Shown here piece by piece: positions 46,920 to 56,101 of a stretch of 64,000 bases of DNA. The stretch is from Pseudomonas sp. HS6 (GTDB taxonomy: Bacteria > Pseudomonadota > Gammaproteobacteria > Pseudomonadales > Pseudomonadaceae): contig NZ_CP067412.1 of the NCBI RefSeq assembly GCF_023375815.1, positions 744,001 to 808,000 on the forward strand. Direction: 5' to 3'. A model generated the notes under the pieces. It searched no databases. It was not told the DNA's origin and saw only the letters and a list, made by a program, of their open reading frames with translations. Both the position numbers and the translations under genes were made by a program. Within the stretch, counting starts at the first letter, position 1. Each line of letters starts with the position of its first letter.

Positions 46920-47429
46920 ATGGTTGATTCAACGGAGTTTCGTAATGCAATGGCGATGCTGGGGAGTGCCGTCACCATCGTCACGACCGATGGCCCTGCG
47001 GGGCGTTTCGGTTTTACTGCCTCGGCGGTGTGCAGCGTGACGGATTCACCGCCCACGCTGCTGGTGTGCGTCAATCGCTCGTCGTCCAACCACGAGCATT
47101 TCAAGACCAATGGCGTGCTGTGCGTGAACGTCCTGACCGGCGATCATCAGTCGACATCAGGGGCGTTCGCCAATCGGCAGTTGAGCATGCAGGAGCGCTT
47201 TTCCAGCGTGAATTGCCAGACGCTCAAGACCGGTTCGCCGGTGATCGAAGAGGCGCTGGTCAGCCTCGATTGCCGGGTCAGCAAAGTCGACGAGGTCGGC
47301 ACCCACAGCATTTTCTACTGTGAAATCCTCGAACTGCAGCAACACAGCGAGGCCACGGAAGGCCTGGTCTACTTCAACCGCAGTTACTACCGTCTGAACG
47401 ACGAACTGCGCCTGGCACCCGAGCAGTGA
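46920..47429 (+). CDS. Flavin reductase family protein (RutF/HpaC-like)
   Basis: A 169-residue NAD(P)H:FMN/FAD reductase that would supply reduced flavin to a monooxygenase. It has the family elements FRNAMAMLGSAVTIVTTDGP, GRFGFTASAVCSVTDSPPTLLVCVNRSS (flavin phosphate region) and CVNVLTGDHQ, then SIFYCEILE. ATG 46920 is preceded by GAGGTG. A 10-bp terminator hairpin follows. The gene itself has no adjacent oxygenase, but a shared operator motif links it to the luciferase-like and acyl-CoA-dehydrogenase-like genes 9-10 kb away. Confidence 0.92.
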   Translation: MVDSTEFRNAMAMLGSAVTIVTTDGPAGRFGFTASAVCSVTDSPPTLLVCVNRSSSNHEHFKTNGVLCVNVLTGDHQSTSGAFANRQLSMQERFSSVNCQTLKTGSPVIEEALVSLDCRVSKVDEVGTHSIFYCEILELQQHSEATEGLVYFNRSYYRLNDELRLAPEQ

Positions 47430-47436
47430 TCCAGAC

Positions 47437-47470
47437 ACCCGCCGGCGCTGGCTGACGTCAGCCGGCGGGT
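47437..47470 (+). terminator. Terminator hairpin after the flavin reductase
   Basis: ACCCGCCGGC and GCCGGCGGGT, a 10-bp perfect stem with a 14-base loop; no T-run. Confidence 0.65.
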
Positions 47471-47488
47471 CATGACAGGGATGTAACC

Positions 47489-47764
47489 ATGCTATTCAAT
47501 GAAGACAACTTCGCGGATATCGACCTGAACCTGATCATCATTTTCCTGGTGCTGTTCCGCGAACGCAGCGTGTCACGCACGGCCGAACGCCTGCACGTCA
47601 AACAACCCGCCATCAGCGGATCGCTGGCACGACTGCGCAAGCGGTTCGATGATCCTCTGTTTCTGCGCGCCTCCAGAACCATGCACCCGACTTCGAAAGC
47701 CGAGGAACTGGCGCAAGCGCTGGCACCGGCGATCAAACAGATCGAAGCGGTCATCCGGCTCTAA
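47489..47764 (+). CDS. Free-standing LysR-type DNA-binding domain (91 residues)
   Basis: The product is the complete winged-helix domain of a LysR regulator plus its linker helix, then stops: DIDLNLIIIFLVLFRERSVSRTAERLHVKQPAISGSLARLRKRF, followed by DPLFLRASRTMHPTSKAEELAQALAPAIKQIEAVIRL. Normal LTTRs are about 300 residues; the effector domain is absent and a clean terminator follows the stop within 15 bases. The domain itself has no frameshift, so it may be a functional short regulator or a decayed gene trimmed by deletion. Confidence 0.75.
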   Translation: MLFNEDNFADIDLNLIIIFLVLFRERSVSRTAERLHVKQPAISGSLARLRKRFDDPLFLRASRTMHPTSKAEELAQALAPAIKQIEAVIRL

Positions 47765-47777
47765 AAAACTGCGAAAA

Positions 47778-47813
47778 AAAACCTGCGGGCGTTCGCTCCC
47801 GCAGGTTTCATTT
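47778..47813. terminator. Bidirectional terminator between the short LysR and chorismate lyase genes
   Basis: AAACCTGCGGG and CCCGCAGGTTT around a short loop, with A-rich left and T-rich right flanks; serves both convergent genes. Confidence 0.9.
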
Positions 47814-47815
47814 TG

Positions 47816-48373
47816 TCAGGCCGACTTGAGCGCCTGAGCGTACTCGACCCGTGCCCAGAACGCCGGCAGGAAACACTCGCTGACCAGCAGCGCCGAACCA
47901 TTGCGGGTGAAGCGCGAACGTCGGGCCAGCAGACGTTTGGCCTGCGGCGCGTAGCGACGGGATAGCGCCGCCAGCGGTGCGCCGGGGGGCAGCAAGGCGC
48001 ACTGGAAGGGCTCGCGCAGAGTCTGCTCCGACGTGTAGAGAATCTCGGCCAGCGGTCGACGACCATAGCCGTTCAGATCCGCCCAGTCGCCGTTCAGGGC
48101 CGGCACGCTGGTCAGGCTGCGTGCGGTGACGCAGGCCTCGCCATCCAGTTTCATCACCACCTCGCGCACCCAGCCGATGGTCATCGGCGGCACGTTCAGC
48201 GCTTGCGCTTCTTCAGGATTGAGCGGGCCATGGGACTGCTCGACCACTTCGATTGAATAGTCGCCCATGGCCTTCAGACGCGGGGTCAAGGCCCCGGGCA
48301 AAAACAGCCAGTGATGCTCGGAGCCGGTCAATTCCGACAGGGGTCGCGACGACCAGTAATGACTTGTATCCAT
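47816..48373 (-). CDS. Chorismate lyase (UbiC) family protein, probable paralogue
   Basis: Converts chorismate to 4-hydroxybenzoate and pyruvate. The 185 residues from MDTSHYWSSRP include GWVREVVMKLDGEACVTARSL (with the catalytic Arg), RRPLAEILYTSEQTLREPFQ, and RRSRFTRNGSALLVSECFLPAFW with the active-site Glu. All core UbiC motifs are present. Ubiquinone-pathway ubiC normally pairs with ubiA; here the gene instead follows an ArsR regulator by 75 bases, beside an RND pump, suggesting a specialised source of 4-hydroxybenzoate. That a second ubiC exists elsewhere in the genome is inferred. Confidence 0.88.
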   Translation of the reverse strand: MDTSHYWSSRPLSELTGSEHHWLFLPGALTPRLKAMGDYSIEVVEQSHGPLNPEEAQALNVPPMTIGWVREVVMKLDGEACVTARSLTSVPALNGDWADLNGYGRRPLAEILYTSEQTLREPFQCALLPPGAPLAALSRRYAPQAKRLLARRSRFTRNGSALLVSECFLPAFWARVEYAQALKSA

Positions 48374-48448
48374 ACCCGCACACACCTTCCTGGTGATGGT
48401 GAATTGATTGGTTGCCGTGGAAGGCCAACCCTTCACCGGCGGTGTCTG

Positions 48449-48814
48449 TCACTCGGCTCCGTTTTCTTCGGTCACTTCGTGTTTGCTGATCACGCTGATG
48501 GTCTGTTCATCAGTCTTGACCGCCGACAGCAGCGAGTCGAGAAGCCCCGGGAAACGCACGTCCATGTCTTCACGACGCAGGGACAGCAGGTTTTCCCGAC
48601 CGTAGGGGCGTTGCCAAATCAGACCGCTGTCGCGCAGAACCCGCCAGTGGTGAGTCATGGTCGACTTCGATGCGCCCTTGAGGATCCGGCCGCATGGATG
48701 TTCCTGGCCATCGGACAACACTTTCAACACGGTCAGGCGTAGCGGGCTTCCCAATGCGTTCAGCACATTTTCCAGAAGGATCTGATCCTGATTGGGATGA
48801 TTCGGGACGTTCAT
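48449..48814 (-). CDS. ArsR-family winged-helix regulator
   Basis: A 121-residue repressor-type protein. The winged helix is LLENVLNALGSPLRLTVLKVLSDGQEHPCGRIL, recognition helix SKSTMTHHWRVLRDSGLIWQRPYGRENLLSLR. No metal-binding CxC pair of the classical ArsR/SmtB type is seen; a single Cys is present. It probably senses an organic molecule. It is upstream of the chorismate-lyase gene on the same strand and next to the pump operon end. Confidence 0.9.
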   Translation of the reverse strand: MNVPNHPNQDQILLENVLNALGSPLRLTVLKVLSDGQEHPCGRILKGASKSTMTHHWRVLRDSGLIWQRPYGRENLLSLRREDMDVRFPGLLDSLLSAVKTDEQTISVISKHEVTEENGAE

Positions 48815-48852
48815 AGGTAGGTACCCTTGATGATATAGGCGGGAAAAATCCG

Positions 48853-48895
48853 TCTTGTATTCGTCTATACGAGAACAGTAAGACTATACACAAGA
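48853..48895. promoter_or_regulatory. Candidate operator/promoter of the ArsR-UbiC unit
   Basis: Outer arms TCTTGT and ACAAGA enclose a smaller repeat GTAT-N6-ATAC. On the minus strand TTGTGT and TATAGA with 18-base spacing could be the -35 and -10. It is 40-80 bases before the ArsR start, a normal autoregulatory position. Confidence 0.55.
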
Positions 48896-48943
48896 TGCTT
48901 TTTTCCCGCGACAGCCGCCCCGAAGGCGGCGTCCCGGAAAACA

Positions 48944-50395
48944 CTACAGAGCAGTGCTCTGTGCCGTCTCCAGCGCAGGGGCCTGGAAGCCGCCGCCCAG
49001 CGCCGCCATCAACGAAACCGAGCTGTCGATGTGCTTGCTGTTGAGGAAGGCCAGGCGCATTTCGTCCTGAATCAATTGCTGCTCGATGTTCAGCGCATCG
49101 AGGAACGTGTCCTCCCCGGCCTTGTAGCGCGACTGCGACAGATCGTAAGACGACTGCGCAATCGAACAGGCATCGCGCTGCACAACAATTTGCTGTTCGA
49201 AAGAACGCAGCTGCGTCACCGAAATCGCCACCTCGTGCAGGGCCGAATTCAGCACTCGGTTGTACTGCGCGATGGAGCTGTCGAGTTCAGCGTTGCCGGC
49301 CTTCAGATCGGAGCGCAAACGCCCCGCATCGAAGATTGGCAGCGACACCGTCGGCGCCACATTCCAGAACTTGCTGACCCCGGCGAACATCGCATCACCG
49401 ATCAAGGCATGCGAACCCGCCGCCGCCACCAGGTTGATGTTCGGGTAGAAAGTGGTCTTCACCGCCTCGACGTTCCTGGTCTCGGCCTCCACTCGCCAGC
49501 GCGCCGCAACGATGTCCGGGCGACGACCGAGCAACTGGGCCGGCAACTGCGCCGGCAATGCCACCACGCTGGCCTGCAGATTCGATGGCCGCTCAAGCGT
49601 GTGCGCACGATCGACGCCCTTGCCGATCAGCGCCGACAGTTGCAGGCGGGCGATTTCGATGTCTTCGTTGGCGCCGATCAGGGTCGATTCCGAACGCGCC
49701 TTGAGGCTCTGCACTTGCTTGAGCTGCGACAGGTTATCGAGCCCCGAGCCGTAGCGCGAATCCGTCAGCTCCACCAGTTTGCTCAAGCGTTCGAGATCGC
49801 GCTGATTGAGCTCCGACACCTGCCAGGCGTACGCCAGTTGGTTGTAAGCCTTGACCACGTTGGTCGCCAGAATCAGCCGCGACGATTGCAGGTCGACTTC
49901 CGCGGCTCTCGCGCTGTTGAGTGCCGATTCCCAGGAGGCACGCTGGCCGCCCCAAAGATCGAAGGTGTAGCTGAAATTCACCGCCAGATTGCGTGCGGTG
50001 AAGTACTTTTCACCTTCGCCGCTGTAGTCCTCGAAGCGCGACAGCCGACCGCGAGTGACACCCGCCGACGCATCCATTTCCGGGTAACGTTCGGCATCGC
50101 GCAGATCGAGAAACGCGTTGGCCTTGGCGACCCGGGCAGCGACTTCCTGCAAGTCCGGGTTGCTGGCATACGCCTCTTCGATCAACGCGCCCAGACGCGG
50201 ATCACCCAGCGATGTCCACCAGTCCGCACGCGGCCACTGGGCCGGTGGCAACTTGTCTTTCAGGCTGTCGGACGGCGCATCGCCGACCGCCAGCAATTTG
50301 CCCTGATGATCGATCCCGGCGTAGTTCACACACCCCGCCGCCAACAGGATGGACGCCGCCAGGGGCGCCAGCATCAAACGTGTAATCGAATACAT
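48944..50395 (-). CDS. Outer-membrane efflux lipoprotein (OprM/OpmD type, NodT family)
   Basis: Outer-membrane channel of a tripartite pump, 483 residues. The lipobox LLAAGC (Cys22) follows a short signal. TolC-like repeats appear: WPRADWWTSLGDPRLGALIEEAYASNPDLQEVAARV and the second copy ending DLSQSRYKAGEDTFLDALNIEQQL. Helical coiled-coil segments dominate. It is the third gene of the pump operon, 9 bases after the RND gene. Confidence 0.92.
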   Translation of the reverse strand: MYSITRLMLAPLAASILLAAGCVNYAGIDHQGKLLAVGDAPSDSLKDKLPPAQWPRADWWTSLGDPRLGALIEEAYASNPDLQEVAARVAKANAFLDLRDAERYPEMDASAGVTRGRLSRFEDYSGEGEKYFTARNLAVNFSYTFDLWGGQRASWESALNSARAAEVDLQSSRLILATNVVKAYNQLAYAWQVSELNQRDLERLSKLVELTDSRYGSGLDNLSQLKQVQSLKARSESTLIGANEDIEIARLQLSALIGKGVDRAHTLERPSNLQASVVALPAQLPAQLLGRRPDIVAARWRVEAETRNVEAVKTTFYPNINLVAAAGSHALIGDAMFAGVSKFWNVAPTVSLPIFDAGRLRSDLKAGNAELDSSIAQYNRVLNSALHEVAISVTQLRSFEQQIVVQRDACSIAQSSYDLSQSRYKAGEDTFLDALNIEQQLIQDEMRLAFLNSKHIDSSVSLMAALGGGFQAPALETAQSTAL

Positions 50396-50404
50396 GTCAC
50401 GTCC

Positions 50405-53400
50405 TCACAGGATGGGTTGCGGCACACCGGCCGGCTCGGCTTCGGGTGCGTGGCTCGGTTGCTTGATCGAACTGAGCAGCGTGTACACCGACGGCAGAAT
50501 GAACAGGGTGAACAAGGTGCCGATCAGCATCCCCACCACAATCACCAGGCCCAGGCCGAAGCGGCTGTTGGCGCCGGCACCGCTGGCGAACAACAGGGGC
50601 GCGAGGCCGACCACCATGGCAGCGGTGGTCATCAGGATCGGCCGCAGACGTACTTGCGCGGCGTGCTGGATCGCTTGCACGCGGTCCATGCCTTGCTGGC
50701 GCTGCAACTCATTGGCGAACGCGACCATCAGGATCCCGTGCTTACTGATCAGACCGATCAGTGTGATCAGGCCGATCTGGGTGTAGATGTTCATCGAGGT
50801 CATGCCCAGCGCCAGCGGCACCAAAGCCCCGCAGATCGACAACGGCACGCTGATCAGAATGATGAACGGGTCGCGGAAGCTCTCGTACTGCACGCTCAAC
50901 ACCAGGTAGATGATCACCAGGGCCAGGCCGAAAGTGAACGCCAGGCTGTTGCCTTCCTGCACGTATTGGCGGGCGTCGGACTGCCAGTCGAAACTGAAGC
51001 CGGCCGGGAAGTTTTCCGATTGTTTCTGCAGGAAGCCCACCGCATCACCCAATGTCACGCCCGGCGCCGGAATGGCCTGGAACGTGGCGGAGTTCTGCTG
51101 GTTGAACTGGGTCAGGCGATTCGGCTCGACCTTGACGCTGAGGGTGGCCAGCGTCGACAGCGGCACCGGATTGCCCTTCTGATCCTTCACGTAATACAGC
51201 TTCAGGGTTTCCGGGGTCAGGCGATCCGCCGACACCGACTGCGGGATCACGTCGTAGGAGCGACCGTGGAACGAGAACCGGTTGACGTACTTCTCGCCGA
51301 TCAGGCTGTTGAGCGTCTCGCCGATGTCTTGCATGCGGATGCCCAGGGCGTTGGCCTTGGCGCGGTCGACCTGGATTTCCACCACCGGGTTGTTGAAGTC
51401 CAGATCGCTGTCGACCACCGCGAACAGACCACTGGCCTGAGCCGCTTTCTTGAGCTGATCCATCACGTTGTACAGCGCCAGATAATCCTGATCGCTGCGG
51501 ATCACCATCTGCACCGGCAGACCACCGGTAGAGCCCGGCAGCGGCGGCATCTGGAACACGAAAATGCTCGTGCCTTCGATCTGGTTCACCCGCGCCTGCA
51601 AGTCAGGCTGGATGGTGTTGGCATCGCGGCCGCGTTTTTCCCAGTCCACCAGGTTGATGCCGCCGACGCTGTTGGACAGGCCGTCGGAACCGTTCGCCAC
51701 CCAGTTGCTGTAGCCCTCGGGGATTTCGTTGAAGGTCTTGTACAACTCGTGGGCGTAGGCCTCGAGGTAATTCAGGTTGGCGTGCTGCGGCGCCTTGATC
51801 GCGGTCAGCAGGATGTTCTGGTCTTCCAGCGGCGCCAGTTCGGTCTGCGCCGAGCGATAGAGGAACGGCAGGCTGAAGAAGATCACCAGCGCCACGCTCA
51901 GACTGATCCAGCGACGTGCCAGCGAACCGCCGAGCAGCGCGCCATAACGACGGGACAGGTACTGGAAGAAACGATCCGCCTTGACCGCCATGAAACCTTC
52001 GCTGGTTTTCGCGTCCAGCAGGCGGGTACTCATGATCGGCGACAGGGTCAGAGCGACGATGCCGGAAATCACCACGGCGCCCGCCAGGGTCAGCGCGAAC
52101 TCCTTGAACAGCGTACCAGTGAGGCCGCCCATCAGACCGATCGGCGCGTACACCGCCGCCAGGGTGAAGGTCATCGCCACCACCGGCCCGGCCACTTCAC
52201 GCGCACCGATCAGTGCAGCGTCGAACGGCGTCTTGCCCTCTTCGATGTGACGGTGAACGTTTTCCACCACGACGATGGCGTCGTCCACCACCAACCCGAT
52301 GGCCAGCACCATCGCCAGCAAGGTCAGCAGGTTGAGGCTGAAGCCGAACATCTGCATCAGCATCGCCGCGCCGAGCATCGACAGCGGAATGGTCACCAGC
52401 GGAATCAGCACGGTGCGGAACGTACCGAGGCACAGGTAGATCACCAGCACCACGATCACCAGCGCTTCGAGCAGGGTGTAGCTCACCTCGTCGATCGACG
52501 ACTGAATGAAGTGCGCCACTTCGAACGGGATCTGCACGGTCACGCCTGGTGGCAGCGTTTCCTGGATCTGCGGCAGCAATTCGCGCACGCGTTTGACGAT
52601 GACCAGCGGGTTGCCGGTCGGAGCGGCGTCCAGACCGAGGAACAGCGCCGGTACGTCACTCATCGCGCCGCTGGTGTCGGTGGAGGCTGCGTTCAGTTCC
52701 ACCGTGCCGACGTCACGTACACGGATGATGTGGCCGTTGTCGTTGCGCAGCACCATGTCGCGGAAGTCTTCGACGCTGTTCAGGTCAGTGTTGACCCGCA
52801 GGTTGCTGACCACGTACAGGCCTTTGACCTGACCCGGCGCTGCCTGGAAGTTGTTGCCTTCGATGGCGGCCGAAACGTCCTGCCCGGTCATGCCGTAACC
52901 GGCGAGACGCTGCGGATCGAGCCACAGGCGCATGGACAGTTTCTGCTCGCCCATGATGTTGATCTTGGCCACGCCTTCGATGCCGGCGAACATCGGCTCG
53001 ACGACACGGGAGATGTAATCCGACATCTCCGGAATGGTCAGGTTGGAACTGGCGAACGCGACGTAGGCCACGCTGGTGAAACCGCCGGAAGTACGTTCAA
53101 CCACCGGGTCGTAAGCATCTTTCGGCAAGCGATATTTGATCTGGTTGACCTTGGCCATGACCTCGGTCAGCGCCGCGATGGAGTCACTGTTGAGTGCCAT
53201 GCGGATCGTCACCTGGCTGCGACCCTGGGTCGAGGCCGACGACAGATAGTCGATGCCTTCGACCGAGGCCACGGCCTGGCTGATCGGTTGCGTAACAAAG
53301 CCCTGCATCAGTTCCGAAGAGGCGCCGGGATACTGGGTGGTGACCGTGATGGTCGACGTTTCCAGCATCGGGTACTGACGGATCGGCAGGTTCATCAGCG

Positions 53401-53482
53401 CACGTACCCCGAACAGCAGGATCAGCGTGCTGACCACCACGGCCAGCACCGGGCGGCGAAGAAAGAGGTCGGTGAAATTCAT
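50405..53482 (-). CDS. RND efflux transporter, MexI-like
   Basis: Inner-membrane proton-driven efflux pump of the HAE1 group, 1025 residues. The start MNFTDLFLRRPVLAVVVSTLIL and QYPGASSELMQGFVTQPISQAVASVEGIDYLSS closely resemble MexI of P. aeruginosa MexGHI-OpmD. The TM4 proton-relay motif GLVVDDAIVVVENVHR (Asp pair) is near residue 400. Twelve TM segments and two large periplasmic loops are evident. Its start overlaps the adaptor stop (ATGA). MexGHI moves phenazine and quinolone-type molecules, which hints at aromatic substrates. No MexG gene is present here. Confidence 0.94.
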   Translation of the reverse strand: MNFTDLFLRRPVLAVVVSTLILLFGVRALMNLPIRQYPMLETSTITVTTQYPGASSELMQGFVTQPISQAVASVEGIDYLSSASTQGRSQVTIRMALNSDSIAALTEVMAKVNQIKYRLPKDAYDPVVERTSGGFTSVAYVAFASSNLTIPEMSDYISRVVEPMFAGIEGVAKINIMGEQKLSMRLWLDPQRLAGYGMTGQDVSAAIEGNNFQAAPGQVKGLYVVSNLRVNTDLNSVEDFRDMVLRNDNGHIIRVRDVGTVELNAASTDTSGAMSDVPALFLGLDAAPTGNPLVIVKRVRELLPQIQETLPPGVTVQIPFEVAHFIQSSIDEVSYTLLEALVIVVLVIYLCLGTFRTVLIPLVTIPLSMLGAAMLMQMFGFSLNLLTLLAMVLAIGLVVDDAIVVVENVHRHIEEGKTPFDAALIGAREVAGPVVAMTFTLAAVYAPIGLMGGLTGTLFKEFALTLAGAVVISGIVALTLSPIMSTRLLDAKTSEGFMAVKADRFFQYLSRRYGALLGGSLARRWISLSVALVIFFSLPFLYRSAQTELAPLEDQNILLTAIKAPQHANLNYLEAYAHELYKTFNEIPEGYSNWVANGSDGLSNSVGGINLVDWEKRGRDANTIQPDLQARVNQIEGTSIFVFQMPPLPGSTGGLPVQMVIRSDQDYLALYNVMDQLKKAAQASGLFAVVDSDLDFNNPVVEIQVDRAKANALGIRMQDIGETLNSLIGEKYVNRFSFHGRSYDVIPQSVSADRLTPETLKLYYVKDQKGNPVPLSTLATLSVKVEPNRLTQFNQQNSATFQAIPAPGVTLGDAVGFLQKQSENFPAGFSFDWQSDARQYVQEGNSLAFTFGLALVIIYLVLSVQYESFRDPFIILISVPLSICGALVPLALGMTSMNIYTQIGLITLIGLISKHGILMVAFANELQRQQGMDRVQAIQHAAQVRLRPILMTTAAMVVGLAPLLFASGAGANSRFGLGLVIVVGMLIGTLFTLFILPSVYTLLSSIKQPSHAPEAEPAGVPQPIL

Positions 53483-54579
53483 TTTTCCAGCCCACTGAGT
53501 TTAAGAGCAATCGTGTCCGGCACGCCTTCCACCGCCACGCCGTCGTGGAGTTTGAGCTGACCGGAAGTCACCACTTGCACACCTTCGATCAAGCCCTTGT
53601 CGACCACCGCCCAGCCATCGCGACGCTCGCCGACCTTGATGCTTTCACGCTTGACCTTCTGCACGCCGGCCTCGTCGGTGTAGACCGAGAACACGCTCTC
53701 GCCGTAGGCGTTGTAGGTGATCGCGGTTTCCGGAATCAGCAGCTCGGCGGTCTGTGGCAGGGTCACCGAAACCCGTGCATACATGCCGGGGCGCAGGCGT
53801 TTTTGCGTGTCGGTGATGACTGCTTGAACGTTGATGGTATGGGACTGGTTGATCTGCGGATCGACCGCAACGATCTTGCCGGCGAAGGTCGCGTCACCCC
53901 AGGCATCGACCTTGGCCTGCACGGTCTGGCCCAGTTGCACTTGCGAGCCATCGCGTTCGGCGAGGGTGAAGTTGACGCGCAGCAGGCCCGGATCCGTCAG
54001 GGTCGCTACCGCGCTGCCGGCTTGCAGGTACTGGCCAAGGTGCGCCTGGCGAATACCGAGGGTGCCGCCGAACGGCGCACGAATGTGCCGTTGAGCGATC
54101 TGCGCCTGCATGCGTTCCATATCGCCCTTGGCCGCGTCGTATTGAGCGCGGGCACTGTCGAAGGCGCGACGGCTTTCGGCGCCGGTCTTGGCCAGTTCCT
54201 GAACACGGGCAAACTGCGCCTTGGCCGATTCGTACTCGCCTTTCAGGCGAACCAGTTCACCTTGCTCGGGTGCGTCGTTGAGCTTGAGCAGCACCTGCCC
54301 CGCCTTCACTTCATCACCGGACTCGAAATCGATGTCCACCACTTTGCCGCTGACTTCAGCCGAGACCAGCACCTGACGCTGTGCTTCGAGTTTGCCGATG
54401 GCTTCGAGGTAGTAGGTGTACGGTTGTTTCTTGACCACGGCCAGACCGACCCGGGTGCTGGGAATCCGTTGCTCGGCCGCAGCCGGTTGGGGCGACCAGA
54501 AACGCCAGCCGAGCGCGGCGGACAGCACTACGACCAGAATAATAAACACCAGCGACTTAATAATATTTCGAGCAAGCAT
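53479..54579 (-). CDS. RND periplasmic adaptor (MexH-like membrane fusion protein)
   Basis: Adaptor of 366 residues with an N-terminal inner-membrane anchor (LVFIILVVVLSAALGWRF). The lipoyl/hairpin core shows VLVSAEVSGKVVDIDFESGDEVKAGQVLLKLND and IRAPFGGTLGIRQAHLGQYLQAGSAVATLTD. The beta-barrel part includes RLRPGMYARVSVTLP. It begins the adaptor-pump-channel operon and is separated by 134 bases from the acyl-CoA-dehydrogenase-like gene, which lies upstream on the same strand, so read-through is possible. Confidence 0.93.
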   Translation of the reverse strand: MLARNIIKSLVFIILVVVLSAALGWRFWSPQPAAAEQRIPSTRVGLAVVKKQPYTYYLEAIGKLEAQRQVLVSAEVSGKVVDIDFESGDEVKAGQVLLKLNDAPEQGELVRLKGEYESAKAQFARVQELAKTGAESRRAFDSARAQYDAAKGDMERMQAQIAQRHIRAPFGGTLGIRQAHLGQYLQAGSAVATLTDPGLLRVNFTLAERDGSQVQLGQTVQAKVDAWGDATFAGKIVAVDPQINQSHTINVQAVITDTQKRLRPGMYARVSVTLPQTAELLIPETAITYNAYGESVFSVYTDEAGVQKVKRESIKVGERRDGWAVVDKGLIEGVQVVTSGQLKLHDGVAVEGVPDTIALKLSGLEK

Positions 54580-54650
54580 ATGGCACTCCCTTGACTCTTT
54601 ACTGCGAGCACAAAAGTTTGAGATTTAAGAAAATAAAGGTGCAACTTAGA

Positions 54651-54698
54651 ACGGGCGCGCTATTGATCCCTGTGAACATTCACTGATAACGCGCCCGT
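54651..54698 (-). promoter_or_regulatory. Branched hairpin between the acyl-CoA-dehydrogenase-like gene and the pump operon
   Basis: ACGGGCGCG and CGCGCCCGT outer arms enclose an inner GTGAA/TTCAC hairpin. On the minus strand no T-run follows, so it may be a partial terminator or leader structure rather than a strong stop. Confidence 0.5.
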
Positions 54699-54713
54699 TT
54701 TATTTATCCGCTA

Positions 54714-55871
54714 TTACGCCGCGGCCAGTACGTTGGTTTTATCCAGGTAATACTTGCCGATACCGTGCAAGTTCAAAGGCGACAGCGTGAAGTGCTTCGA
54801 ACCGGTATGAATATCGCGGAAGCAACGCTCCAGGAAGTGCGACTTGTAGACCGCTTTGGAACCGGCCATCGAGTAGAGTTGGTTAACTGCATTGACCGAA
54901 TTCTCGGTCAGTACCGAAGCTGCCAGACCGACGCGGGCACTGACCGGTTCGCCGATGGTTTCACCACGGCCAATCACCTGATGGATTGCATCTTCCAGCA
55001 GCAATTGCGCGGTGTGCACCGAGGAGATGGCGCGGCCGGTCTTCTCGAAGATCACCCCTTCCAGGCCCGGGTCGGTGTTGATCGCACGATCATTGCGGAA
55101 GTGATCAACGGCGGCCCGGGCCACGCCCAGTACGGTGGACATCGCTGCCAGGGTGCCGAATTCGTAGTAACCGGTGGCGTAGGCCCGGGAGCTGCGTACT
55201 TCGGGGGATTTTTTCAGGGTTTCGACGTCCAGCGAGAACGCCTTGTTGACGATCACGTTGGAGCACTGGAAGTGATGGCTGCCGGTGCCGCGCATGCCCA
55301 GGGTGTCCCAGGTCGGCAGGATGGTGCACTGGCTGGCGGGTACGAAGAACATCCGCACTTCCGGGGTGGTGTTGTTTTCGGTGCCTTTGACGGTGGCGGT
55401 GCAGACCAGCCAGTCGGCGTGGGCCGAGCCGCTGGCGAAGGCCCACTTGCCGCTCAGCAGGTAGTCGTCGCCCATTGGCAGCGCTTCGCCGCCGGAGTGA
55501 ATGGCGCCGATCACGAAACCGTCGCAGTGGTTGTAGATCGCTTCGGAAGTGGCTTCCGGCAGGTAGTCCGAGAGGCGCCCCATCGCCACTTGAACCGCCA
55601 GCTGCCAGGACAGCGAGGCATCATGCCGGGCAAATTCCAGCACCAGCGCGGAAGTGGTCTGGATATCGACCTGGGAGCCGCCGAACGCTCGGGACACCGA
55701 CGTACGGCCAAAACCGTCCTTGAAGAAGCGGGACATCACATCCTTGTGCGTCGCATTGGTCTGCTCGCTGTAATCGCGGTGCTGAATAATCAGCGGGTTC
55801 AGTGCACGCACCTTCTCGAGCCATTCATTGGATTCGGAGGGAAGGCTGTTCCATTGCATTAGATTTTTCAT
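54714..55871 (-). CDS. Acyl-CoA-dehydrogenase-fold flavoprotein, probably a flavin-dependent monooxygenase (DszC-like)
   Basis: A 385-residue ACAD-superfamily protein. It has the N-terminal helical domain, the middle beta-domain with LLSGKWAFASGSAHADWLVCTA and DTLGMRGTGSHHFQ, and the C-terminal four-helix bundle with AVNQLYSMAGSKAVYKSHFLERCFRDIHTGSKHFTL. The SGSAHADW and CFRDIHT motifs are those of group D two-component monooxygenases rather than of true acyl-CoA dehydrogenases, which carry a catalytic Glu. Such enzymes need a separate flavin reductase. A GTACG-N8-CGTAC repeat lies 82 bases upstream. Confidence 0.85.
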   Translation of the reverse strand: MKNLMQWNSLPSESNEWLEKVRALNPLIIQHRDYSEQTNATHKDVMSRFFKDGFGRTSVSRAFGGSQVDIQTTSALVLEFARHDASLSWQLAVQVAMGRLSDYLPEATSEAIYNHCDGFVIGAIHSGGEALPMGDDYLLSGKWAFASGSAHADWLVCTATVKGTENNTTPEVRMFFVPASQCTILPTWDTLGMRGTGSHHFQCSNVIVNKAFSLDVETLKKSPEVRSSRAYATGYYEFGTLAAMSTVLGVARAAVDHFRNDRAINTDPGLEGVIFEKTGRAISSVHTAQLLLEDAIHQVIGRGETIGEPVSARVGLAASVLTENSVNAVNQLYSMAGSKAVYKSHFLERCFRDIHTGSKHFTLSPLNLHGIGKYYLDKTNVLAAA

Positions 55872-55952
55872 AACGGCTCCTAGCTATTATTTATTTACGA
55901 TCAGCAGACGAAAAAACAGACAGAACTTTTTATTGTTGTTAAACCCCGATAA

Positions 55953-55978
55953 AAATGTACGTCTACAGTCGTACATTT
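55953..55978. promoter_or_regulatory. Perfect inverted repeat upstream of the ACAD-like gene (site 2)
   Basis: AAATGTACG (55953-55961) and CGTACATTT (55970-55978) flank TCTACAGT, a 9-bp perfect dyad. It is 82 bases before the acyl-CoA-dehydrogenase-like start. The 231-base gap holds no gene. Confidence 0.75.
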
Positions 55979-56101
55979 GACAAGCATTATTCTCAGACTT
56001 CTTTCAAATCTCAATGAAAGTGCAATCACTGTCCGACAATAATGCAAGGCGCAAGAGGCCAACGTAACTTGCGAACAAGTTACGTTGCTTGAATCTTTTA
56101 A

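Noticed and set aside
49031..53560. A 1509-codon open frame on the plus strand, antisense to the RND pump and outer membrane channel
   Set aside because: It is the GC-rich mirror of two well-supported genes, is rich in Arg, His and Gln, has no domain and crosses gene borders.
53482..54600. Possible mexG gene for a complete MexGHI-OpmD set
   Set aside because: No small DoxX-like membrane protein frame is found near the adaptor gene; the operon has three components only.
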